Shown one piece after another: positions 36,636-49,741 of a DNA stretch of 64,000 bases. The stretch's first letter is position 1. Every line of letters starts with the position of its first letter. This DNA is from Rhodamnia argentea. Lineage: Eukaryota; Streptophyta; Magnoliopsida; Myrtales; Myrtaceae. The position numbers and the translations under genes are program-made. The notes below the pieces were generated by a model, which searched no databases, was not told where the DNA came from, and saw only the letters and a list, made by a program, of their open reading frames with translations. Location of the stretch: contig NC_063155.1 in the NCBI RefSeq assembly GCF_020921035.1, positions 31,799,294-31,863,293 of the forward strand. The letters are read 5' to 3'.

Positions 36636-39219
36636 TCTCTCTCTCTCTCTTCTGGGGGAGCGTCGCCCCATTTCGCTATCTTGAGTTGGGTTCGGGGTGG
36701 GCAGCCGGGCCAGAGTGCCAAGGCCCAAACAGTAAAAGCCTTCGCTCAAAAAGACGCGTTACATTTATGGACGGATGGAATGGATTGAGAAATGATTATG
36801 TGTTAAAATAAATTATAAACCCATTTCGTAACATATATTAAATTATTATAGGATTTAATTATATTTAATGTGAGCGGTTTCAGATTATGAAGCACCGACA
36901 TATTGAGTAGGTCACTGCTCGCTCAACTCGTGTCGGAGGTCCGACACTTGGTCAAGGCTGGCGACATCTTTGGGAACACGCAAGTCGATGAGGAAGGAGG
37001 GCGGAGGAAGCACAGATCTGGAGGTCGGAGAATGGGGGGAAGAGGAGGAGAAGGGTGCCTATGTGGCTATGTCTCGAACCATGAGAGAGGGAGAGAGCCG
37101 ACAACGAGCGAGTCGGTGGGGAAGGAGGGCTGGATAGCGCGGATCTAGAAAAGGAGGCAGCGATGGAGCGAGCCGGTGCCACAGGATGGGTTTCGTGTGC
37201 GATGAAGGACAGAGCGAGAGAGCACCGAAGGAGAGACGAGACAGCCAAAATCACGATGGTCGTGTTCCTTTGCAAGAGAGAGAGGAGAGAGAGAGGTGAG
37301 GCGAGTAAGAGATTACAATTATAATTCATATATAATTATATTTCAAAAGAGCGCTCGAGAATAAAGCCTAATAATAGGAAAGATAATAATATATATTTCG
37401 AAAATCTATTTTGGCTCCACATATTGATTGGGGAGCATGTCACTTTCAAGAGAACCCAATATATTTTCGGCCAAGTGATTTAATTTTCTTTTTACTTTAT
37501 TATTTATTTTTTCTAAGACTGATTGGGATCAAATTGCGGGAATACCCATGATAGAAAATTTCTTTTGTATTATAAGAGCTCTTTTGTAAATTCTCCATTT
37601 TTACCAAAAAATAATAATAATTTATCATTCATATATGAAAATATATTTTTAATATACAACATGTTCTAACGTGTTGAAACTTTCTATTTTTTAGAAATAA
37701 CGTGTCGGTGTGGCATGTCGTGTCGCGCGTCGGTGTTTGTGCTACTTAGATTCCAAGTATTATACGGGTTCCGCTTGGAATCTAGAATCTATCCATCAGA
37801 ATAGATTCCTTGGAATCTTGAATCTACTCTATCACAAGTTTTGAGAGTCTGTTCCAAGATCTAAATAGATTTCATATGTATTCTTAATTGAATAATTGCA
37901 GTGAATTATCATCTTTAATGACCATTATTTACTGCTACAATTCACTGGCTACAACTCGGATTCGGACACATGAATAAATATGAAACATAAAAAAAATAAA
38001 AGTCTTAATCATAAATGTCGTCGAAAATGGAAGCTCGGACTAGTGATTCTACATTATACATTCATTCATTGTACGAAATGGAATATTGCAAGATCGGGCA
38101 AAGAGATATACCAAAAACAAAATACAAACACTTGTTATAAGTTACATTACCTACCTAGAACCCGTAACTTATCCGTCAGAACAAGTTTCCCAGCTTTTAG
38201 AACCCGAAATCTACACTACACCAGGAATAGACGGGTTTCCCATCGGTCCGATTTTAGGTTCTATGTTCTACTCTAGAACCATACTCACCCTTAATATTCA
38301 ATAAATGGGTTACAAATTGATTTAAGCATAGCATGAGTGTTAAAATAAATGAGTTTAAAACTTATTCGCACTCAACCCACTTCTATGATTTATTCTCTCT
38401 TGCCCTCACTCGATCTCACACTTAATCCTTCTAAACTCTCACCTCATTTTAGGTGTGAGTTCTCTTAAATTGGATTAAACATAAAAAATAATTTAGTAAT
38501 ATGGATCGCGTCGGGTAGGGCCACTAGATTTGCAATGCAATAAATGGGACATAAAACGAGTTGGATCTATTTGAGTCGAACCATATATGATCAAACTAGA
38601 CAAGCCACACATATTTGACGGGGTTTACATTATGCTCGGAAAGTCCGGATTGACTATTCATTGAATTCGGAAGTGGGCCCAACCATATGACTAAACCTTA
38701 AAATACACACATGTTTTAGTTTCGGGGTTCTTTTAGATTAAATGGTCCTCCCCGTTTTTGCCGACCCACGACTCGATCAAGGCAGCTGGCTGCGTGGGGC
38801 GGACTTAGGGGATACGGGTGGGACCGCCGGGGTGGTTCTTATGCAAATCACCATCCGCGATTTCCAAGGAAGTTTCTTCCAGGGTCGCTCTCTGTTAGGT
38901 ACAATAAGCCTAGGTTAACACCTTTCATTAAAACTACTGATTGCAAGAGAAATTGACAGTTTAGACGTTAGTTTCCTTATTTCTGATGTCATGGCAACGA
39001 TTAATCTCTTAATAGGTTTGTTTGAGACCCAACAGGAATTAATTAACTGCTGCAACTTGCTAGCATGGATAGTAAATCTCTTCGAGCAAATAGACGATGA
39101 TGTCGACATTCGGTAGGAAATTCTGCTGGATGAAGATCATTAGTAGTAGAAAGTTCTGAATAGCATCTTTATTTTTTTCTTGTGGCTGAACTAAAACCAG
39201 TGTTCTGATAATTAATTGG
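36636..39219. other. Intergenic, repeat-rich
   Basis: 36760-37700 is AT-rich with AGCACCGACA near 36890 and GTCGGTGTTTGTGCT near 37730 in inverted sense, suggesting a degraded element. 37760-38290 holds repeated TGGAATCT/AGAACC words. 38290-38600 resembles 2433-2932. No gene was seen. Confidence 0.4.
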
Positions 39220-39227
39220 GACCAGAA

Positions 39228-39451
39228 TAGAGGTGGCCGGTTCCATGGAACCGCCGGTTTCGGTTCAGGAACCGCCGGTTCGGGTTCCGGGCCAGTTTGG
39301 AACCGCCAGCTCCAAGGCCCAATTGCTCTTTTCACCCGACTTCCTTCCTTTTTTTTTTTTATTTAAAAAAACCGGGTCCCGGTTCCGGATTGGAATCGTG
39401 GGCCAGGTCAACGGGCCGGTTCCGGGCCACGGGTCCATTTGGCCACCTCTA
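39228..39451. mobile_element. hAT-type MITE with perfect 8-bp target duplication
   Basis: This 224-bp element has 11-bp perfect terminal inverted repeats, TAGAGGTGGCC at the left and GGCCACCTCTA at the right. It is flanked by GACCAGAA on both sides (39220-39227 and 39452-39459). An 8-bp duplication and TAGAGGTGG-type termini are typical of hAT elements. The interior is rich in GGTTCC/GGAACC words (CCGGTTCC, GGAACCGCC) with a central T/A tract, giving further internal inverted repeats. It has no coding capacity. Confidence 0.88.
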
Positions 39452-39459
39452 GACCAGAA

Positions 39460-40867
39460 TGCCTGTTCAACAGGTTGAACTGGACGAGGGCCAGTCCTTT
39501 GACCGTCTGTCGTTCAAAACTTTTACCCTTTGCTCCCGGTCTTCTCCCGTTAACCATGTCCTTTTACTTTAATTTGTTGTTTACTCAAAGAAAATCCTTC
39601 TTGGCCTCATCCATGCATTTTCGATAGGGACGCGAAAGAAAAGAGGCCACACACGTAGACTTTTGCCTTTTTCTCTGGAGATAAGATGCTTCTGGTCTCT
39701 TGCTTTAACGCCACCGCGATTGCGATTTGATGAAGATCGTTTCCAAACTGTGCGCTCCCGCTTTCCCTGTTCTTAGTCTCCATCTCGTGTGTTTATCCTT
39801 CCATTTTTACCCTTAATTTTCTCGGCCTCCATTTCTCCCCCGTCGTCGTGGCAACGTTTTCCATCGTCCGCTCGTCACTGACGCATCTACTATCGCACAT
39901 CTAATATTCAATATATGGAGCATGACTTGATTGACCGTGGCAAATCTCCCCCGCGCCCCAACTCCGTCCCTTTCCATTTCCTGCCATTGAACGATGACAT
40001 GTTTCAGTTGCTACTTTTCTATGCAATGTGAGGTAGAGAAAGTAAGAGAGGATCGGTTTATCGAACTGTCCTATCCTACGTGAGAATTCGACATCATCAT
40101 AAGTGTTCGATTCCTCACGCCACCAGGTACAAACAAGTTCTCGTCTGGACCATCCACTCGACTTAGTGAGGTGTTTGACGACTCCAGTTTACCTACCTAA
40201 TTAAGTGAAATTCTTTGTCATTGAAAAAGAGTTGTCGGACTATATTTTCTATCGTTCAAGAACAATCTCAAGCATCGATTATAAGGGAAAAGTACCGACT
40301 AATAATGGGTAGATGGAAAAGGGGGGAAATAGCTAATAGATGGGGCAATATGACTAGTGATTTTCAGGGAAAAATGATAACAAAAGTTGTTGTTTTCAGT
40401 ACCAAAATTCAGTAAGAAATCGAGGAGAAAATGTGGATGTCTTCACGTAATCCCTGAGAGAATGTAGATGGGTCACGTAGGGTAGCGAGCATGATGTCGA
40501 TCGCCACCAAACGGCAGACAGTAGCAGTGGAAGAACCTGGAAAGGCATATGCATGCATGCATGCATGGAATTCGCAAAGGGTTGATGGACGTGGGATGGC
40601 CCTACACCTTTTTGACATTTTGATGCCCTTTGGTTTGGCCCCTTTGGTTTGGCCCTCAAAAGAGAATAAGACTAATCTCAAGAATCTAATCTTCGACTTC
40701 ATTTCACGTACGCAACATCAGTCAAATTCAATCAAAATCTAGATCCCCTCCTCCTCTTCATCCCGTTGTAATTTTCTGTAACGTGGAATTTTCAAGCCAT
40801 GCATTGCCCGGTCCGAGAGATTAGGTGAACCTGCCTCCGAGACCCAACTTTGTTTGATGAGGATCTC
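39460..40867. other. Intergenic; upstream region of the peroxidase gene
   Basis: No gene was seen. It contains the RY motif tract (40552-40567) and the peroxidase proximal promoter. Confidence 0.45.
40552..40567. promoter_or_regulatory. Tandem RY (CATGCATG) motifs
   Basis: CATGCATGCATGCATG gives three overlapping RY/Sph cores, about 385 bases upstream of the peroxidase start. RY cores are bound by B3 factors of the ABI3/FUS3/LEC2 group. The tract could also be just a simple repeat. Confidence 0.45.
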
Positions 40868-40873
40868 TATAAA
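40868..40873 (+). promoter_or_regulatory. TATA box of the peroxidase gene
   Basis: TATAAA lies 83 bases upstream of ATG 40951. The leader ends in an A-run of about 17 immediately before the start codon. Confidence 0.75.
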
Positions 40874-40950
40874 GCCCCTTCCATCCCCATGCACAAGTTC
40901 ACATTCTTATCCCTTTGATAACCTTCCCCGGAGAGAAAAAAAAAAAAAAA

Positions 40951-42430
<1,480 letters not shown>

Positions 42431-42553
42431 GATCGAGTGTGCGAAGTGTGCAATGCCAACACCCCCAACCAAACGGATGGGGGAGTATTTTGTTTCGGAG
42501 CAAGTGTAACTTTGATTTCTGTAGCTAGTCTGCATTTGATATTTCTCGGATGA

Positions 42554-42559
42554 AATAAA
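42554..42559 (+). terminator. Poly(A) signal of the peroxidase gene
   Basis: AATAAA lies 124 bases after the stop codon, in a T-rich setting. Confidence 0.6.
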
Positions 42560-43439
42560 ACCTTGGACAATTCAACTTTGTCCTTGTACACCCATAACAG
42601 ACGCCACTTGTCCACGATTGACCACTTTGATTTATATGAATATACCAACAATAATGTTGCCATGCAAATGCCCGTTTGACTTTAAGAGCTACTTATCCAC
42701 GTTATCGCCAGAATTTTGAGACAAGTTATGGTAACTTTACAATTATGCCAAGCTCCAAATGGCCAGAAAAGTCCATGACATTCCAAAGAATTTTCAGGAT
42801 GTTCAGTACGACTAGATAAAGGCAGATCTCAAATCGAGTCACAACATACTCCGTGTTACCACCGGGCATCATTAGGGAAACTCTTCTTTCGTTGAATTAG
42901 ACAAACTGAAAATTCTTTAACAAGGCCGCCGTCCAATCACCGGGCCCGACCTGCCTAAGCCCACACATCAAGCCCGCCCGCCCGCCATTTACTTGAAAAC
43001 CGGATAACGTAAGTGCCTAACCAAACCTTTCAGGCTTTAGTTTTGGGCAGGTCCACTCATGTTTGGCGTGGGGTCCTCCAACAACTTTCATGTGTTGTGT
43101 AAGCAAGCCCCACCATTCTCGACTTTTTGACATTTGGGCAGGCTGCAATGGCAATGGTGCCTGATCATGATCCCACCCATTACCACGCTCCAAAGGTCAT
43201 CAAGATAGTTTTGGTGAAACAAGTGCTGAACTTGATGATATACTTTGGCTCGCCATGGCTGCTTGATTAGATGAACAGCATGGAATTTTGAAAGAAATCC
43301 AGAACTAAGCCCCAAAAGAAGCTGTCTGCAACCCATGTCGCCCCCATTCTCAATTGTAGTTAAGCAAGTACGTGCCAATGCCACACGCCAAATGATCTGC
43401 ATGCAAAATATTCCTATTTGACTGGGAGCATCATTAGCA
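42560..43439. other. Intergenic; no gene seen
   Basis: No intact gene. The right part (from about 43088) may continue the broken coding-like stretch described next, on the minus strand. Confidence 0.35.
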
Positions 43440-43990
43440 TTTCTTTCTTTTGTTTGACTATAGACCCAAGGCCTCTGCGATAGAGCTGAGCCATGGCCTC
43501 AAAAGCATAGTGAATCCCAGTCATAGGATGCTCACTCGGAAGGACAGACTTTTTGAAGTATGAACAGTTCCTCAAGAGCCCCTTGAGCTTAAAGAACTAC
43601 TCGTAGTTGACTTTTCCGCAACCCACATGATCGAACTAAAAGTTTATTGCCAAGGTCCTGAATCATACATGAGAATATGTGCAAATTGTGATCGTTATAA
43701 ATGCGACTCAGAACGTCTCTACTATGCTCATGAAATTCCTTGTCTGTAAACTTGATATGACGTGGGACAAAAGTCAGCATAACAATATGATTTCTCACTG
43801 GAGGTACCATCATGCTCGACATGATCAATCATAGACAAAGAGATTAAAGCCACTCGGGAATCTACATCAGATCATAATACAGGAGCTGCAAAGAAATCTC
43901 TAGGATGAAGTGGCTCTTCTAAACCTTGTATATAATGAAAACAGGCGCAAGTCCAATAATCGAGTTCAATAGCTTCTGTATGGATGCTAA
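43440..43990 (-). pseudogene. Broken coding-like stretch, family not recognised
   Basis: Three adjacent minus-strand segments read like protein but are split by stops or frame changes. First is EAIELDYWTCACFHYIQGLEEPLHPRDFFAAPVL, stop, then SDVDSRVALISLSMIDHVEHDG (about 43990-43810). In another frame comes VRNHIVMLTFVPRHIKFTDK and FHEHSRDVLSRIYNDHNLHI (about 43810-43590). Last is YFKKSVLPSEHPMTGIHYAF and EAMAQLYRRGLGSIVKQK (about 43565-43445). The composition is unlike random frames. I do not recognise the family. It may be a decayed gene, a retrocopy, or exons of a gene whose introns I cannot see. Confidence 0.35.
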
Positions 43991-44014
43991 AAGTGGTCAA
44001 AAAAGGTTCTGAGA

Positions 44015-44898
44015 TCAGATTTGCTCAAAGTAATGAACATTAGCAGTGTCGCTAGAGATGGAGCTATAGGTGGTGGTGCTGGTCGGGGTGGTGAATAGAG
44101 AAGAAGTGGAAGAGGAGGAGGAAGAAGATGAGGGAACGACCAAAGATGGGGGCGGCAGAGGAGGAGGGGAGGGGTCGGGAGGTGCGGCAGCGGTAGAAGA
44201 CGAAGAAAGGGTTGGAGGAGGAACAACAGAGACAACCAAAGCAGCGGTAGCAGCACTAGAATGAGGAACAACGACATCGGATTGCATATGATTGTTAGTG
44301 GCGGGTTGTCTGTATTTGAATCTCAGTATCTCATTTCTTACAGCGTTGAGTTCGGCCTGCAGAGTTTGGATCTGCTGTTGCAAAGCCGAGATTGCACCCA
44401 TGCATCCGTAAACTGGGTCTCTTAGCCTCAGATTTGCCTCGTAGACCAAACTGTTTGCGGTATCGGCTCTTTGGCTCTCCGGTACCTCCTGTAGACAATC
44501 CCAGATCATGCGTCCATGTATGTTCAGTGATCATCAGAGTAGAAAGATTGAGAAAAAGGTATTGGTAGGTAGCATTTATAGTATAGAAGGAGGATGCCGT
44601 GGCCCACCGTGAGCATCTTGGAGACGTTACTTGCACCGAAGACTCTGTGAACAGCGGCGAATTTCTGAGGCTCGTGTGGGGAGAAATAAGGGGAGAAAGG
44701 GCACTCCTCCGCACATCGCCTCCTCAAAAGCTTGCACGCCGCGCACGGCGTGACGGTGTTGAGCGTCCCGGTGCTGCTTGGGCTCAACATCATGTGCCTT
44801 CTTCCCATCTCATCACAACAAGTCGCGGCCTTCTCTCTCCTGATCTTCTTTGCTATCTCATCCGATCTTTCCCTAGCACCACCCATCGCCATCATCAC
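44015..44898 (-). CDS. LBD15: LOB domain transcription factor, LBD15-like
   Basis: Two exons: 44898-44608 and 44488-44015 (GT-AG, phase 0), 254 residues. The LOB domain has the cysteine block C52-x2-C55-x6-C62-x3-C66 in PCAACKLLRRRCAEECPFSPYFSPHEPQKFAAVHRVFGASNVSKMLT. Exon 2 continues EVPESQRADTANSLVYEANLRLRDPVYGCMGAISALQQQIQTLQAEL, the GAS block and class I leucine-zipper-like repeat. The intron after KMLT is the usual LBD position. The N-terminal extension RERSDEIAKKIRREK is typical of the LBD15 clade. The C-terminus is low complexity (Ser/Pro/Thr). Known role: plant-specific nuclear regulators of organ boundaries; LBD15 is linked to shoot meristem and vascular differentiation. The start among the MMMAM codons is uncertain by a few residues. 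Confidence 0.93.
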
Positions 44899-46867
44899 AC
44901 AAGTCAGTCCTAAAAGAAAAGAAACGAAAGGAAAAGAAAAAGGCAGGATCTGCCGCTATGTTTAGATCGAATATCATCTGGACAGTACCCGTCTCTGGAC
45001 ATTCAAGCACGCATTATTCAACGGGGTTTCTTTCTGTTTGCAGACAAGGCTATGGAGAGAAGATCAAAGGGGAAAGGAGGAAAAAGAAGAAAGGGTTGAG
45101 GGGAAGGAGTGCTTTAAAGGCAAAAAGTGAGCGAGGTCAACGTGATGGCTATTTTTAATGAGAGAAAAGCTTGGAAAAGAGAGAATGTGATTACACTTAA
45201 CACTAATATTGGTGTTTATGTGTTGAACTTGAACATTAGGTTTAGGAAACAAATTGGGGAAAATGCGGTATTTAGGCAGCATCATCAATCAATTAGGTAA
45301 GTACCAGTCCGTGCGTATGAATGCGATAGTCTCTCCCGGTTCTTGCGTTTTGGGGTCTTGGCTATATTAAAGGGCAAAAGAGGGAGCGTGCCTTTTGCTC
45401 ACGTCTTACTTTGAGGCCAATTTGACTTTGGAATGCAATAGCAATCAACACGTCTTTTGAAGGCCACGAAGTTAGCCAGCCACACTCGCAGATCATTTGA
45501 TCTGATAAGAATTCAAATATGAGTTTAAAAGTATCAAACGGACTAAGCACCATCGCATCTTCTGAAATGGTAAAGCATTATAGAGCTACAGCATCACAAG
45601 TTTTGTCATCTGATGAGCTCCATACGAGCTTTCCTCTCAACTATCCCGCAGGAGAGAGCCTAGATGCAGCAAGAAGACAGTGCTTTGCCGAAGTTATAAG
45701 GAAGCCTCGAAGTAGAATTCATGGAGTGCAAGCATCAAAGGTAGGTAAAGAAAAACGATATAAACCTAAACGAGGTGCGTATTTGAAAGCATCTCCTCTC
45801 CTCTCTCTCTCTCTCTCTCTCTCTTGCTCTCAATGTAATAATGAATTATTCATCTTACTTAAATATTAAGACAAACGGAGCCATCACTTCTTCCTTGTTT
45901 GACCCGGATTCGGTGGCTTGTAAAACGCTCCGACTTACACCTCCCCCATGTACATTATTGAGGTCAAGGCCATGGCGGCCATGTGTAAACCCTAACTCGT
46001 AAAACGTACTTTCTATCCTACACAGGCGAGTGTATGTACGCTGTACCTACCCGAAGGTTGGACTCTCAACTATCCAACAGTCAATCCACAAACGCTTGGG
46101 CCTTTGCAGCCAAAATCATGGGATTTGATTTGCCATTTGTAGGCGAATCCACAGCTCTAACATATCTCAGATCGCATCCTTTGCAGCCAACCTTTCTCGT
46201 TCAAAATTGGGACGGAAGAGAAGAAAAGTAATAAAGGGACATCGACCCAGCATCACCGCTCCATTTGCAAAGCACCCTCTTCTTTTCCAGGGTAACGTAA
46301 AGTATAGGCACGACTAGACGCAAGTGCGAAATCGTGGAGGCTGTTGGGATCTTTGGGGACCATTCGAACCTGATTCGATTTCAAACTTAGGGTAGTTTCG
46401 GTGAAAGTGTTTTTCAGCTTTCCAATAATCTGGTTTGTCAAAAATGACTTAGACAACGGAAAATTCATGCATAAAATTTGAAAAGTGAATTCCTAAACCT
46501 AAAGAAGTGAAAACGCTTTTCTATATTGCTCGTCTGGAAATTTTCAATAATATATTTCTATTTTATTTGGTATTATTTACATATTATATATTTTTATTTT
46601 TTAATAAAATAAAAAACTAAGAATTTATATAAAAATTATTTTTAAAAAAATCACTTTTTGTCTTAGATAAAGTCATAATATTGAAATTATATTTCGAATG
46701 AGTTCTAAACATCGAAAAATATATTTGGTCATATATCACCAAATATAGGAAAACTAATCATTTTCCTTTATAATGGAGTTTTCCCTCAACAAAACGCACC
46801 CTAGACGGAGTTGAGTTAGCTAGTCGTGTTGCCTTGGGAGTCCGTCAAGTTAAGTAATCATTAGAAT
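44899..46867. other. LBD upstream region and intergenic DNA
   Basis: No gene was seen. It contains a (CT)n tract (listed) and AT-rich sequence at 46390-46800 with repeat-like wording (GAAAATTTTC-type words). LBD promoter elements could not be singled out. Confidence 0.4.
45797..45824. repeat. (CT)n microsatellite
   Basis: About 14 CT units, intergenic. Confidence 0.95.
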
Positions 46868-47180
46868 ATGGAAAAGTTTCAAATAAGAGTATGAAGTGCA
46901 TTCGTTTTCCCAAAAAATGAAATAAAGTGGACATCGTCTCAAATAAGGGCCTAAAGTGTCTTCGTTTTCACAAATAATGGCATGAAATGGACTTTTTCAC
47001 AAATAAAGTCCTCACCTTCAAGATGGTTAGGAACATTTTCATTTTTTACTTTTTTGAAATTTTTCCTTTTTTCTGTTTTTACTTTCAAGCCACCGGCGAC
47101 TCTCGAAAAGGGCTGGGTGAGGGTCGCCCTCCCTTCGCCTACCTTGCCTGGGGCGAGCGTCATCTTGTTGGAGTTGGCGA
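46868..47180. mobile_element. Partial MITE related to 14970-15485
   Basis: It reads GTTTCAAATAAGAGTATGAAG, then the near repeats TCTCAAATAAGGGCCTAAAG and CACAAATAATGGCATGAAATG. A T-rich tract and a GC core (GGGTGAGGGTCGCCCTC, 47115-47131) follow, all matching the left arm and core of the element at 14970. A right arm was not found, so it is probably truncated where the 47.25-47.6 kb patch begins. Confidence 0.5.
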
Positions 47181-47249
47181 ATACTTCGGGAGCCCTTATT
47201 TCTCATATCGGGTACGCCCACGTGAGCTTAAAAAAATCGAAGTATAAAC

Positions 47250-47612
47250 CGACGACATGTGACCCCCGCCACGAAATATCGAAAGGTCCCATTGCCCGGA
47301 TAGCGACCGGGGGTTCCACTCCCCGGTGAGCGGACAGCAGCCTTGCTTGCCCATGAGCGGGCGGGGTCTCGGGGGCGGCGCCCACATATAGCCCAAGAAG
47401 TGGCAGTCTTGTACCAATATATGTCTAACCCAAGTAGAGAACATTGGAATGCGATCAAAAAGGTTTTCGGGTATCTTCATGGAACTTGTGTTAGTGGAGG
47501 TTCAAATGATCACACACTGTAAAAGCAATAAATCCTTTCAGGTATCTTCATATAACTAGCCCAAGAAGTGGCAGTCTCATTTTTTCCAAATTAAAAGGAT
47601 TTATTGCTTTTA
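47250..47612. repeat. Rearranged patch with direct and inverted repeats
   Basis: A 21-bp perfect direct repeat, TAGCCCAAGAAGTGGCAGTC followed by T, lies at 47389-47409 and 47557-47577. A 19-bp perfect inverted repeat lies at 47520-47538 and 47594-47612 (AAAGGATTTATTGCTTTTA), enclosing the second direct repeat. GTATCTTCAT occurs at 47471 and 47542. The left portion (47255-47385) is GC-rich and could be a fragment of a larger transposon. Confidence 0.7.
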
Positions 47613-49210
47613 AGTCGACCCAGAGGAAAAGAAGGGACCAAGCATAGTTAACCTCCAAAGTCCACTTTGCTTTACTCATTTTAAGGATAGCACATGTGGT
47701 CACATGTACACGAGCAATTATTCTAGTTTAAAAATTTCCCAATCAGACGCGGTAATGAAGGAAATTGCGTGCCGCTAGTTGTTAAATGTTGGTTGGTTGA
47801 TGCATCAAATGAGAAGCTTCCACTCCACACTCGTCTTTTGTCTGGTTTTGCAGATGAGTTCACGTGGAGTGAAGACAAGGTGCGGCGCCCCCTCCCCTCG
47901 ATTCCTTTTGCCCCTGTCTGCCGACTGGATTGATTATGACCCAGACCCACCTCCTTCATGTAATTATGCAACTCCCAATTTATTTTTGCTAACTAGAGAT
48001 TGCATCGCACATCTTGTTGACCTCGTCCTCAAAACAACCCCCCCGCGCTTCTTGTTAATTTGACTTAATCTTACTTAAGCCCCTAAGTTGACTTTGCTGT
48101 CTTAATGTTCCGTCTGCTCCGCACATCGTGACTTTTTGTTATTTTACTATGTTGAGGTGATATCATCATGATCACACACTGTGATTTTTTAGGTGTCCCT
48201 CTTATCTTTTTGCATTTCTGGACGTACAGGTAGATGCAGGTTTAGAAATGCGGAAGCGAGGGGAAAGCTGAGATTTATGTGCTTTTATATCGTAGGGAAG
48301 TAGCAGATGAATTTCCCAATTCCACTTTTTAATCTTTGAAGCAGTTAATCAAATTTCCATGCCATATCCATAATGATCTTTGCTTCCATCTCTCGCTCTA
48401 CTTGGTCATTGTCACCGTCACAATCATTTACAAGTTCTGGACACCACAATGTGATGCTAATGGAGGTTCACCTATATACTTCGAAGAGCGAATGCTATCA
48501 CCTACAAAACTGGTTGAAGCTTGTCTATAACGGGCCGATGGCCTCCAACAGAAGCACCAACACCATTTCTGGATCTCTTTTGATTCTTGAAGCTTTCTAG
48601 TGAAACGATCTGTGTCTTTCTGTTATCTCACTAAGTAAGAATAGATGGTTTTTAGGCATCAAAGATGGTTTTTGATATAGAAGTTGTAGGGATCTTGATA
48701 AGTGATACCAATGTGACCGAAAGACAGTTTTTAGGACTAAGAAAAACTAGTTAGAGATTCGTGTTTGGGGGGGCAAGTGCTAAGCAAGATTCAAATGATG
48801 CAGTTTTAATTTGCGAACACTAAACTTCTTTGGTGATGCGTGTAGTTAGTGTCCAAGTTTTCCTTTATTAGGCGCGCTTTCGATTGGTACTCGCGTTAGC
48901 TTTGAACTCTTTTCATCGTTGGTGTAATCATGCATGAAATGGAAGAAGTGCGAATTCTACTGATAGAGGGATGGATGAATTGGTAGCTACAATCTTGGAC
49001 GTAAATTCACATAGGAACGTTTCATGAACAACTTAACTGATCAGACTAGTCAATCCGGCACACATGAATTCATCTAGATATAAGCAAAAGAAGAGCGAAA
49101 ATCAAGGGAAATTGCCACGCAGCACCCTAATCATAGCCAGGTAACAACCGCGAGGCCTGGCATTAGTGCCCCGACGACCAGAGCCGAAGCTCAGCGCTGG
49201 AACGTGATCC
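47613..49210. other. Intergenic; no gene seen
   Basis: AT-rich, with scattered short frames only. No repeat boundary or RNA gene could be supported. Confidence 0.4.
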
Positions 49211-49741
49211 TCAAACTCCTCCTCTTCCCATTTTCCCACTCTTGTAGGCAATGATAGTCTGGAAGTGGACGTCCCAGCACATCCACCCACGGCTGGAGAA
49301 GGCGGCACCGACCGACGACCATAAGGAGGAGGAAGAGGAGGAGGAGGAGGAGGAGGACGTGGGCCATGGGGGAGACGATGACCTCAATTTGGGCAGGATG
49401 GAGGTAAGGAATTTCGTCTTACGTCGTAGCTTACTATTATTAGTAGCTTGGGCGGGGTTGCAGAAGTAAGAAGGCGGAGGCGTGAGCTGAGGCATAGCAT
49501 GGTCGTGGAATTGGACTTTGGGAGTGCCAGGCTGCGATTCCCAGGTGAAGGGAATCGACACAGTTGTTCCTCCATGGCTGCAAAGTTGGTGGTCGTCGTC
49601 ACCACCGTCGTGGTGGAGATCACTGGGATTGAGGTACCTGCTAAGGCTAATGCTGCTGCTGCTGCTGAGTCGCGGAGAAGAGAATGTTTTCTGCGTTTTC
49701 CGACTTAGATCGGACCTGCTTTTCATTATGTTGGCCTCCAT
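49211..49741 (-). CDS. DUF688-like plant protein
   Basis: The open frame runs to a stop at 49211. The motif IPFTWESQPGTPK (about residues 65-77 from the chosen start) is the signature of plant DUF688 proteins, followed by PPPSYF and a Ser-rich tract before WSSVGAAFSSRGW. The start is set at ATG 49741 (MEANIMKSRSDLSRKTQKTF), giving 176 residues. An in-frame ATG at 49810 would give 199 residues beginning MSREGRFVVHFDRVEEEA and cannot be excluded. No domain of known activity is present and the family role is unknown. The C-terminal tail after GWMCWDVHFQT looks less protein-like, so a short terminal exon in another frame (49102-49210) is possible. Confidence 0.65.
   Translation of the reverse strand: MEANIMKSRSDLSRKTQKTFSSPRLSSSSSISLSRYLNPSDLHHDGGDDDHQLCSHGGTTVSIPFTWESQPGTPKVQFHDHAMPQLTPPPSYFCNPAQATNNSKLRRKTKFLTSILPKLRSSSPPWPTSSSSSSSSSSSLWSSVGAAFSSRGWMCWDVHFQTIIAYKSGKMGRGGV

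Noticed and set aside
47260-47460. GC-rich patch considered as a retrotransposon LTR piece
   Set aside because: No TG...CA boundary pair, primer-binding site or second LTR copy could be found nearby, so I only describe it as part of a rearranged patch.
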